Below, in pieces: positions 1-7,776 of a stretch of 19,542 nt of DNA. How positions within the stretch are numbered: position 1 is the first letter of the stretch; each line of letters opens with the position of its first letter. Source of the DNA: Flavobacteriales bacterium (lineage in GTDB: Bacteria > Bacteroidota > Bacteroidia > Flavobacteriales > UA16). The notes below the pieces were generated by a model, which saw only the letters and a list, made by a program, of their open reading frames with translations, did not search any database and was not told where the DNA came from. Location: assembly GCA_030831885.1 (NCBI GenBank), contig JAURKF010000210.1, positions 1 to 19,542 on the forward strand, given 5' to 3'. The translations under genes and the position numbers were made by a program.

Positions 1-968
1 ATGGTGACGTATGTACAACAGGTGATGTAATCCAGACAGATTGTACATGCGCAGGCACCTTTGCCGATGCTGATAGCGACGGAACATGCGATGCCAACGA
101 CTTATGCAATTCAGGTCCTGAACCCGGAACCGCATGTGATGATGGAGACGTTTGTACAACCGGTGATATTATCCAATCTGATTGTACGTGTGCAGGAACG
201 TTTGCTGATGCTGATAGCGATGGAACGTGTGATGCCAATGACCTATGCAATTCAGGTCCTGAACCCGGTACTGCATGCGATGATGGAGACGTTTGTACAA
301 CCGGTGATATCATCCAATCTGATTGCACGTGTGCAGGAACTGTGATTGATACGGATAGCGATGGTGTGTGCGATGCGCTGGAAGTAGTTGGTTGCACTGA
401 CCCTCTGGCATGTAACTATGAACCACTCGCTACGGATAGTTCAACATGTGAGTATCCTGCTGAGAATTATCTCGATTGCGCAGGAAACTGCTTGAATGAC
501 GTTGATAGTGATGGTGTTTGTGATGAAATTGAGGTAGAAGGGTGCACTGATGAGGTGGCTTGTAACTTCAATGAGAACGCCACGGATGATGACGGATCAT
601 GCACGTATCCCGAGTATTCATATGTCGATTGCAACGGAAATTGTATTAACGATGCTGATGGCGATGGAGTTTGTGATGAGTCGCTGGATATACCGAATGG
701 CTTCTCTCCAAACGGTGATGGAGATAACGATGTATTTGTGATACCCGGAGTTGACTTATATCCGAATAGTAGTATCACTATTTCCAATAGATATGGTCAG
801 GTAGTATATCAGGCAGCGCCTTATCGAAATGATTGGACGGGAAAAACAACATCGAAACATTTCGGATCGAGCGATGAGTTGCCGGAAGGAACTTATTTCT
901 ATGAATTCAATTTCGGTAGTGATTTACCAACGCAAAAGGGCTTCATATACCTCAGACGTAACCTATAA
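1..968 (+). CDS. T9SS-exported repetitive surface protein with gliding-motility-type C-terminal domain (5'-truncated)
   Basis: The reading frame is open from base 3 to TAA at 966-968 and the 5' end lies outside the window, so only the last ~321 residues are seen. Residues from base 3 to ~341 are Cys-rich 47-residue repeats; bases ~342-680 hold a second repeat family with DSDGVCD segments followed by GCTD..ACNY/F and CEYP/CTYP signatures. This resembles Ca-binding thrombospondin-3-like and Cys-rich repeats of large Bacteroidota surface proteins. The last ~95 residues (from IPNGFSPNGDGDND, through ISNRYGQVVY, to GTYFYEF and the final YLRRNL) match the CHU_C / gliding-motility-associated C-terminal family, a type B T9SS sorting signal. 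The inferred fate is export through T9SS and attachment or release at the cell surface. The PorP/SprF-like gene starts 23 bases downstream, the usual partner arrangement. The function of the missing N-terminal part is unknown. The apparent ATG at base 342-frame upstream regions is not a real start, since the frame continues to the window edge. Confidence 0.88.
   Translation, partial: GDVCTTGDVIQTDCTCAGTFADADSDGTCDANDLCNSGPEPGTACDDGDVCTTGDIIQSDCTCAGTFADADSDGTCDANDLCNSGPEPGTACDDGDVCTTGDIIQSDCTCAGTVIDTDSDGVCDALEVVGCTDPLACNYEPLATDSSTCEYPAENYLDCAGNCLNDVDSDGVCDEIEVEGCTDEVACNFNENATDDDGSCTYPEYSYVDCNGNCINDADGDGVCDESLDIPNGFSPNGDGDNDVFVIPGVDLYPNSSITISNRYGQVVYQAAPYRNDWTGKTTSKHFGSSDELPEGTYFYEFNFGSDLPTQKGFIYLRRNL
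3..341 (+). repeat. Tandem 141-bp coding repeat (47 residues), two full copies plus a partial third
   Basis: Copies begin at 3, 144 and 285, an exact 141-bp period; the third copy diverges after about 57 bases. Each full copy encodes six cysteines and the segments GDVCTTGD, DCTCAGTF, DADSDGTCD and NSGPEPGTACDD. By hand alignment the two full copies differ at 21 of 141 bases but at only 2 of 47 residues (V/I and T/S). The array probably extends to the left of the window. Confidence 0.9.
354..680 (+). repeat. Second coding repeat family, about 150 bp, DSDGVCD ... GCTD..ACN ... C.YP ... DC.GNC
   Basis: DSDGVCD-type segments start at 354, 504 and 657 (spacings 150 and 153 bp). Between them are GCTDPLACNY and GCTDEVACNF, then CEYP and CTYP, then LDCAGNC and VDCNGNC. 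The copies are much more diverged than the 141-bp repeat just upstream. Repeats of this kind are common in large secreted proteins of marine Bacteroidota; the acidic DxDxDG spacing suggests calcium binding (inference). Confidence 0.75.
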
Positions 969-991
969 CATCAATAAAGAAATATATCACT

Positions 992-1909
992 ATGTATAAA
1001 AAAATCATATTACTGCTGATACCGACGTTACTATCGTTGGCCATGTCAGCTCAGCAAACCGGACTCTATTCGAACTATATGTTTTCGATGCAAGAGTTCA
1101 ACCCCGCCTATGCAGGCAGCAGAGGTGTTCTATCTGCTGTTGCATTGCATCGTTCTCAGTGGACGGGCTTTGATGGTGCACCGAGTTCCGAGTATATCGC
1201 TGTCAGTTCACCAACGCCATTTTATAATCTGTGTGGTGGATTCTCGATTGCTTCTGATCGCATAGGACCATTAACGAGTAATAGCCTATCGCTGGATGTT
1301 GCTCACAGTCTCAAATTATCGGAAAAGGTAAACCTTCGATATGGGGTGAAGCTTAATGGTCAATTCAATAACGCGCGCTTTGGTGATCTCAATGTCATAG
1401 AAACAACGGATGCTGCTTTTACTTCTAATCTGAAAAGTAAAATGGCCGGTAATATTGGTTTCGGGACATTAGTGGAATTTGGAAATTACTATGTCGGTAT
1501 TTCGTCGCCTAGAATGGTCAATAGAACATATAAGGCCAAAGACAATGCTGTCAGTGTAATAGAGTCAAAAAACCAAGTTCTAATGAATGCAGGTGGATAC
1601 ATCGCTATCAATAAAGATTTTGCTTTGCGTCCCGCTGCAATTATGCGACTTACTCATGGTGCACCAGTACAATTTGATATTAACGCCACATGTATTTACA
1701 AGAATTTGTTCTGGCTTGGATTGTTAGGTCGCACTGGCGATGCTTTCGGAGTGCAGATTGGTGGAAATGTCAAGGAGATGTTTCAAGTAGGATATGCAAT
1801 TGATTTATCGGTTGGCGGGGTTAACGGCTATACGAGTCATGAAGTTGTATTGCGCTATGATCTCATAAAGGGTGATAAGAAGCTTGATGGCTTGCATCGA
1901 TATTTTTAA
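992..1909 (+). CDS. PorP/SprF-family type IX secretion system outer-membrane protein
   Basis: This 305-residue protein has a signal peptide ending near residue 20 (SLAMSA, then QQTGLYSNYMF) and the NPAYAG motif at residues 37-42 that typifies the PorP/SprF family, followed by alternating short amphipathic beta strands up to the C-terminus, as expected for an outer-membrane barrel. Family members act as T9SS accessory proteins, and those encoded directly after a cargo with a type B C-terminal domain are thought to serve that cargo. Here the cargo gene ends 23 bases upstream on the same strand, and the terminator at 1923-1951 closes the unit, so the two are likely co-transcribed. It is a paralogue type found in many copies per genome, so it should not be taken as the core PorP of the secretion machine. 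Confidence 0.9.
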   Translation: MYKKIILLLIPTLLSLAMSAQQTGLYSNYMFSMQEFNPAYAGSRGVLSAVALHRSQWTGFDGAPSSEYIAVSSPTPFYNLCGGFSIASDRIGPLTSNSLSLDVAHSLKLSEKVNLRYGVKLNGQFNNARFGDLNVIETTDAAFTSNLKSKMAGNIGFGTLVEFGNYYVGISSPRMVNRTYKAKDNAVSVIESKNQVLMNAGGYIAINKDFALRPAAIMRLTHGAPVQFDINATCIYKNLFWLGLLGRTGDAFGVQIGGNVKEMFQVGYAIDLSVGGVNGYTSHEVVLRYDLIKGDKKLDGLHRYF

Positions 1910-1922
1910 TGTTACAAGACCG

Positions 1923-1951
1923 AAAAAACGCCTCTAGGGGCGTTTTTTTTT
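1923..1951. terminator. Bidirectional rho-independent terminator between convergent genes
   Basis: Six A, ACGCC-type GC stem, short TCTAGG loop, GGCG and nine T. The arms AAAAAACGCC and GGCGTTTTTT pair fully. The T-run on the plus strand (1943-1951) ends the T9SS cargo/PorP unit. The six A at 1923-1928 give a T-run on the minus strand, so it can also stop transcripts of the convergent gene whose stop codon lies at 1968-1970. Confidence 0.9.
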
Positions 1952-1967
1952 GTGCAAATTCTTTGAA

Positions 1968-3350
1968 TTAGTTCGGACAAAACGAACCATATAGCTGATT
2001 GAATAACTGAAGGTCTGTAACACCAACAATGGAATCACCATCCAAATCAGCAATACACCCATCAACTACGCATCCGAACTGACCAACGAGGATAAGCAAA
2101 TCGGCTACGCTTATGGCGCCATCGCAATTCAAATCGCCAAGGCAACACCCCACTAGCGACACATTAACAGAAACCTCTACGGAGCATTGTGACTCGTTAC
2201 CGGATTCATCGGTTGCTGTATAGACTACATTGGTTGTTCCAAATGGATAGGCGCCGCTCGCCGATTCAAGTGAATTGAAGTTATTGGTTATAGTCGTATT
2301 GCTGCAATTGTCCTCTACCGCAGGAAGATCGACTAACACGTCGATTGAGGTGCTTCCGGGCGGAGCCTCTGCAGCAATGGCGGGTGGACATTCCATAATT
2401 GGAGCATCGTCATCTACCACCGTGAGCTGCAAGGTGCACGAGCTTGAGTTACCCGAGAAGTCGGTTGCAGTTATAGAAATGGTCATTTGCCCCGGGGGAG
2501 CATACGTTGCAACAATCGGTGTTTGAACGATTGCAGGGAAGAAGTCGATGTTGTCAGTCACCTGAACAAGTGATTCGAAGTCGCCGAGATAGTAGCAATA
2601 ATCTTCTGTATAAACGATAGTGTCCGATGGGCAGACAAGGGTGGGTGGAGTTGCGTCTTCACCAACATCTCCAGCAATCGTAATATCATCTACTGCGAAG
2701 CTGGGATCCAAAGCCTGTCCGTCATCATTATTCTGCCAACGAAAACCGATTCGCACGAAAGGGTTGTTGTTTGAACTTGAAGGCAATTCAGTGGAAAAGG
2801 TAGTCCATTGTCCTTGCCCATTTGCACATATAGGTGTCTTCGGTAAGTCGCTCAACATAGACCAATTGGTACCGTCATAATACCAGAGACTCGCATTGTC
2901 TTGAGCATTGCCGCCTTCGATATACAGAAAGGAAATAGTATTGTTGATGAATACGGTGCAATCTACAAGGCCCGATTCAATGCGTTTGTCAGTGGCTCCG
3001 CAACCCACGATATCACAAAAGCCATCAAGACCTTCGAAATAGGCTGCTCCCAAATCGGTTCCCATAAACGAATTATAGGCTCCCACATGTAGGGTTGCAT
3101 CACTTCCGCAGCCGGTACCGCACTGCCCGGCTGCATTTCCATTTTCAGTCGCCGAAATAAACCATGTATTCGCTGTTTCAGCATTGGGGCCTAGCTCTGT
3201 GATGGTCCAAGAGCCGGTGTTAAAGTTGTAATAGTCTGTTGCTAATGCGCCGGTATTGCAACCAAATCCGAAATTCTCTGTCCAAAATGGAACGAATTGA
3301 GCTATTGCGGTGGCCGGCAGCAAGCAAGCCAGCGCTAGAATCAATCTCAT
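1968..3350 (-). CDS. Secreted protein with two HYR domains and a C-terminal dockerin-like EF-hand pair
   Basis: The 460-residue protein has a signal peptide (residues 1-17, ATAIA then Q). Residues ~18-228 form a beta-rich, Cys-containing domain closing with FAVDDITIAG, like the end of MAM/LamG-type jelly rolls. Residues ~234-313 and ~314-397 are two HYR (Ig-like) domains, each with a 'TATD-SGN-S-C' ending. Residues 401-460 contain two EF-hand-like loops with Ca ligands at positions 1, 3, 5 and 12 (D406/N408/D410/D417 and D435/D437/D439/D446), each followed by a hydrophobic helix, which is the dockerin type I pattern. No type A or B T9SS sorting domain is visible at the C-terminus. HYR domains usually mediate adhesion, so an adhesive or matrix role is an inference. 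There is no catalytic motif that I recognise. A TAAATTCG box lies just upstream of the start. Confidence 0.75.
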   Translation of the reverse strand: MRLILALACLLPATAIAQFVPFWTENFGFGCNTGALATDYYNFNTGSWTITELGPNAETANTWFISATENGNAAGQCGTGCGSDATLHVGAYNSFMGTDLGAAYFEGLDGFCDIVGCGATDKRIESGLVDCTVFINNTISFLYIEGGNAQDNASLWYYDGTNWSMLSDLPKTPICANGQGQWTTFSTELPSSSNNNPFVRIGFRWQNNDDGQALDPSFAVDDITIAGDVGEDATPPTLVCPSDTIVYTEDYCYYLGDFESLVQVTDNIDFFPAIVQTPIVATYAPPGQMTISITATDFSGNSSSCTLQLTVVDDDAPIMECPPAIAAEAPPGSTSIDVLVDLPAVEDNCSNTTITNNFNSLESASGAYPFGTTNVVYTATDESGNESQCSVEVSVNVSLVGCCLGDLNCDGAISVADLLILVGQFGCVVDGCIADLDGDSIVGVTDLQLFNQLYGSFCPN

Positions 3351-3356
3351 AGTAGG

Positions 3357-3364
3357 CGAATTTA
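3357..3364 (-). promoter_or_regulatory. Possible -7 promoter box TAAATTCG for the HYR/dockerin gene
   Basis: On the minus strand TAAATTCG fits the Bacteroidota -7 consensus TAnnTTTG with one change (TTCG). Only six bases separate it from the ATG at 3350, so if used the transcript would start at or next to the start codon (leaderless). No clear -33 TTTG box is seen at the expected distance. Confidence 0.35.
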
Positions 3365-3414
3365 GATAGTGGAAAAGTATCTAATTTTTGGTTTCACCCA
3401 ACCTGCCTCACACA

Positions 3415-5598
3415 CTATTTGGTTTGCACCTTCAAATTTAACGTGAGCGTGATAGTTCGACCATTACCGGGCAATAGCCCCGGGCCCGGATATCCGCCGG
3501 CTCTTCGCGTAGCATACGATGTGTCTAACACGTTGTTTGCAGACAACTGCATAATAAACAAATCAGAAAGATTTAATTTCATGGATATGTCGAAGAGTGA
3601 ATGGGCCGATAATAGTCCGGCCTGCGCATTGGCTGTCGCTGTGGTGGTATTAATGGCGTCGGTGAATACTTCATCAACGTAGGTCCATTGTGCGCGTATT
3701 GAAACACGTTCGCGTTTATAATCGACACCTAGTTTACAACTTTTGTTAGGCGCATATTCAACACGTTTATTTGCAATAGATAGAGAAGGGTCATCGGCAA
3801 TCTGCGGATTGTCCCAGCGTGTGTAGCGCGCATCCATCCATGCTCCGGAAACGAACGCGCTCCAAAAGCCATAGAGGAATTTTTTTGGAAACGATTGTGC
3901 AAAAACCTCAATACCCTTGCTGACGCTCGTTCCAATGTTTGTTTTGAAGTTCACTCCCTTGCGTTGCACCACACCAATTCGATTATCGTATTGCAGATAG
4001 AAAAGCCCGGCATCTATATTCAATAAATTCCCGATACAGCCGCGCCATCCTGCATCGGCATTGACACCCGAGGCGTCTTTCAAGCTCGGGTCAATTACAT
4101 CGGTTGTTCCTGCCGGCGTAAGGTCGCTGTATGTAACGGGTCGGTAAGCCTGAGAAAAATTGGCATATACTGATGAGCTCGTCAACTCGTAGCTCATGCC
4201 CATGCCTGCAAGCGGTATAAATCTGCGGCGTTCCAAAGGTGTAAACTCTCCGGAATTAATAGAAATGTATCCGCTGCTACTGCTTTTCAGCTGCTCGATT
4301 CTTACTCCAGGAGTAATCTTGAATTTTCGGGTAACATGGAATATATTCTCCATGAAGTAAGCAACATTGACATTTTCGAAATGTAGATCCTTACCGAATT
4401 TGCCTTCTGCAAGTTCAGCATCAAACTCAGTTCCGGTGCTACCCAACCCATCTGCCATGCGGTGTGTGTGTGCATCAGAATATCGCACACCAACTGCCAA
4501 GTGGGCCTCTTTTATACCGAGCTTATAGTGAATTAGCCAACGCGCTTCGCCACCGAGCGTCTGATATCGGTCGATATCGAGTTTTCGAAAATTGTACTCA
4601 TTCGTTTCTGAATTGATGGTGTCGGCAATTTGGATGGCCTTTAAAAATCCAACGCTCGATCGATTGGCAAGTGCTCCAAATACCTTTATGCTGAGAGTCG
4701 AGTGGTCGGTGGTTTTAATATTGGCATATACAGCAGCAATGTTCCATGGAATACTCAGCCAATTGCGGCTCCGAGTACTTTGCCGCCAGTTCGCATTGAA
4801 TTGCTCTTGTGTTAAGCCGCCTGCTTGTTGACTCAAAAAATCGGAATGGGTAATATTCATTCCCACAGTGAGCTTATCAGTTAACCGACATTCTGCCGAG
4901 GCATATGCTGAGCGCACGTTGAATACGCTGTTTTCTCGCCAACCGTCACCGCCTCGTTGTTGTACGAAACCGTAGTAATTCCATTTTCCCTTCGAGCCTC
5001 CGATGGCATTGTATGTATCGACGAGTCGGTAACTGCCAAGGGATTGATGGCCTTCATAAAAAAATGGTTTATCGCCTTTGCCATTCTTGAGTACATAGTT
5101 TACCAGTCCACCGAATTGTGGGCCGAACTGCAATGAAGCTGCACCCCGAATAATTTCAATACGTTCCAATGCTTCGAGTGGAGGGGTGTAGTATGCTTCT
5201 GGATATCCGAAGACGTCGGGTGTGATGTCGTAACCATTCTGTCGGTTATTGAATTCCCATGAGCGATTGGGACTCAGACCACGAGCGGCTATTCCGATTT
5301 GAATCCCACTGGCGTCATTTTCCCAAAGCATTAGCCCCGGCACGCGCGCAAAAACCTGACGGTGTGCGCCTGCTGCTAAATCGGCTGAGGTCTTGGCTAA
5401 TTCTATCACTTCATTTTTCTTACTACCAATCAGCGTTGTACCATGCACTTCGGGCAAACGTCCTAGCAAGAGTGAGTTTCTTGAAGAGCCGATTTCAATA
5501 CTTTGTAATTCAATTACAGGAATGGAATCATTGTTTTCCTGCGCAGAAAGTCGAAATGCAAGCAAACAACTGAATAGTAAGAACTGCAAGAATTTCAT
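3415..5598 (-). CDS. FecA-like TonB-dependent outer-membrane receptor
   Basis: The 727-residue protein starts with a signal peptide (residues 1-19, then QENNDS). There is no N-terminal carboxypeptidase-regulatory domain. The plug domain spans roughly residues 50-172: ARVPGLMLWEND, IAARGLSPNRSWEF, then LEALERIEIIRGAASLQFGP and GGLVNYVLK, which is the pattern of the FecA / siderophore subgroup. The remaining ~550 residues are a beta barrel that ends with GNGRTITLTLNLKVQ. FecA-type proteins import ferric citrate or related chelates using TonB-ExbBD energy; the exact ligand cannot be read here. No sigma/anti-sigma pair (FecI/FecR) or inner-membrane transporter gene is adjacent, and the protein lacks an obvious N-terminal signalling domain. 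The gene lies 153 bases downstream of the full gdhA frame and behind its terminator, so it is probably transcribed separately. Confidence 0.9.
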   Translation of the reverse strand: MKFLQFLLFSCLLAFRLSAQENNDSIPVIELQSIEIGSSRNSLLLGRLPEVHGTTLIGSKKNEVIELAKTSADLAAGAHRQVFARVPGLMLWENDASGIQIGIAARGLSPNRSWEFNNRQNGYDITPDVFGYPEAYYTPPLEALERIEIIRGAASLQFGPQFGGLVNYVLKNGKGDKPFFYEGHQSLGSYRLVDTYNAIGGSKGKWNYYGFVQQRGGDGWRENSVFNVRSAYASAECRLTDKLTVGMNITHSDFLSQQAGGLTQEQFNANWRQSTRSRNWLSIPWNIAAVYANIKTTDHSTLSIKVFGALANRSSVGFLKAIQIADTINSETNEYNFRKLDIDRYQTLGGEARWLIHYKLGIKEAHLAVGVRYSDAHTHRMADGLGSTGTEFDAELAEGKFGKDLHFENVNVAYFMENIFHVTRKFKITPGVRIEQLKSSSSGYISINSGEFTPLERRRFIPLAGMGMSYELTSSSVYANFSQAYRPVTYSDLTPAGTTDVIDPSLKDASGVNADAGWRGCIGNLLNIDAGLFYLQYDNRIGVVQRKGVNFKTNIGTSVSKGIEVFAQSFPKKFLYGFWSAFVSGAWMDARYTRWDNPQIADDPSLSIANKRVEYAPNKSCKLGVDYKRERVSIRAQWTYVDEVFTDAINTTTATANAQAGLLSAHSLFDISMKLNLSDLFIMQLSANNVLDTSYATRRAGGYPGPGLLPGNGRTITLTLNLKVQTK

Positions 5599-5702
5599 AC
5601 CGGCGATTTTCCTGCAAAAAGAAGCAAATCATTACTTGCTGTTTATACCTTAACTATGGTATTCGTGCCGTGTTATGGAAGAATACCTCAAATGGGGTAT
5701 AT

Positions 5703-5730
5703 AAAAAAAGGGGACGCAATGCCCCCCTTT
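5703..5730 (-). terminator. Rho-independent terminator of gdhA
   Basis: Reading the minus strand: AAAGGGG, a GC-rich centre closing on a small loop, CCCC, then seven T. It lies 21 bases after the TAA that closes the full-length gdhA frame (5752-5754). It therefore supports 5752, not the TGA at 5857, as the historical 3' end of the gene. Confidence 0.8.
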
Positions 5731-5751
5731 GAAATTGTTCTCAAGAAAGAA

Positions 5752-7146
<1,395 letters not shown>

Positions 7147-7155
7147 ACATAGTTG

Positions 7156-7163
7156 TACCTTTG
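7156..7163 (+). promoter_or_regulatory. Possible -7 promoter box TACCTTTG for the lipoprotein gene
   Basis: TACCTTTG is an exact match to the Bacteroidota TAnnTTTG box, 49 bases upstream of the ATG at 7213. The -33 region has no good TTTG at 19-21 bases, so the assignment rests on the -7 box alone. Confidence 0.45.
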
Positions 7164-7212
7164 AAGAGCGAATTCATTGAAAAAGTAAAAATTCAGAGTC
7201 TCCATTTTTATT

Positions 7213-7770
7213 ATGAAAAAATCCATTCTGTTCCTGGGATTGCTCGGTGTACATTTATGTTATGTAATGTTCACCTCTTGCACTAAGGATACCGATGCCA
7301 GCAATTGGTCGCCTACCCAAGCTGTTCCTGCTGATTCTACGGATGAAAACACAGATGTTCCTAATGACACTCTTTCTGCCGATACGAATGCATTTGCCTG
7401 GCATGTGCTCATTATAGGAGACGATGCTTTTAATGGCGATAGCAATACGGTTCAATATGTATTCGACAGTGTATCTGCGCTTCACATTTTCAATTGTACC
7501 GATGCGCTTGGTCGTGAAATGATTGTTCGTTTGCCCGATCTTAATCCGGGTGAACACACGATTTCATTCGCAAACTCCACTTACCTGGCATTGCTGGATG
7601 ATACGCTTTTATTCGATACCAGTTTTCTCCCGAATGGCAGCGTTTACATTACCAAGAATAGTAATGGACGTATTTCAGCTTTGTTTGAATCGGATCTTTA
7701 CGACATTGGAGGATCCGGGCAAGTTAAGAATCTTGTGAACGGAGCGTTCAGCAATGTTTCTTATGAATAA
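7213..7770 (+). CDS. Putative small outer-membrane lipoprotein, unknown function
   Basis: The 185-residue protein begins with a lipoprotein signal: MKKS, a hydrophobic stretch, then FTSC with the lipidated cysteine at residue 23. Directly after it comes TKDTD; charged K-(D/E) residues just after the cysteine are reminiscent of the surface-export signal described for Bacteroidota lipoproteins, so display on the outside of the outer membrane is possible. Residues ~28-60 are an acidic, Ser/Thr/Pro-rich linker and the remainder looks like a beta-rich domain (alternating hydrophobic strands such as VQYVFDSV and GSVYITKNS). I recognise no family. It is divergent from gdhA and its stop lies six bases from the stop of the convergent TonB-receptor gene. 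Confidence 0.7.
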   Translation: MKKSILFLGLLGVHLCYVMFTSCTKDTDASNWSPTQAVPADSTDENTDVPNDTLSADTNAFAWHVLIIGDDAFNGDSNTVQYVFDSVSALHIFNCTDALGREMIVRLPDLNPGEHTISFANSTYLALLDDTLLFDTSFLPNGSVYITKNSNGRISALFESDLYDIGGSGQVKNLVNGAFSNVSYE

Positions 7771-7776
7771 CCAAGA

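Noticed and set aside
3..341. CRISPR or regulatory tandem repeat
   Set aside because: The period is 141 bp, divisible by three, in an open coding frame with mostly silent differences between copies, so these are protein repeats.
61..345. Open frame of 94 codons in another frame of the repeat array
   Set aside because: It is a by-product of the tandem repeats; the Cys/Asp-rich frame continues into a recognised C-terminal domain.
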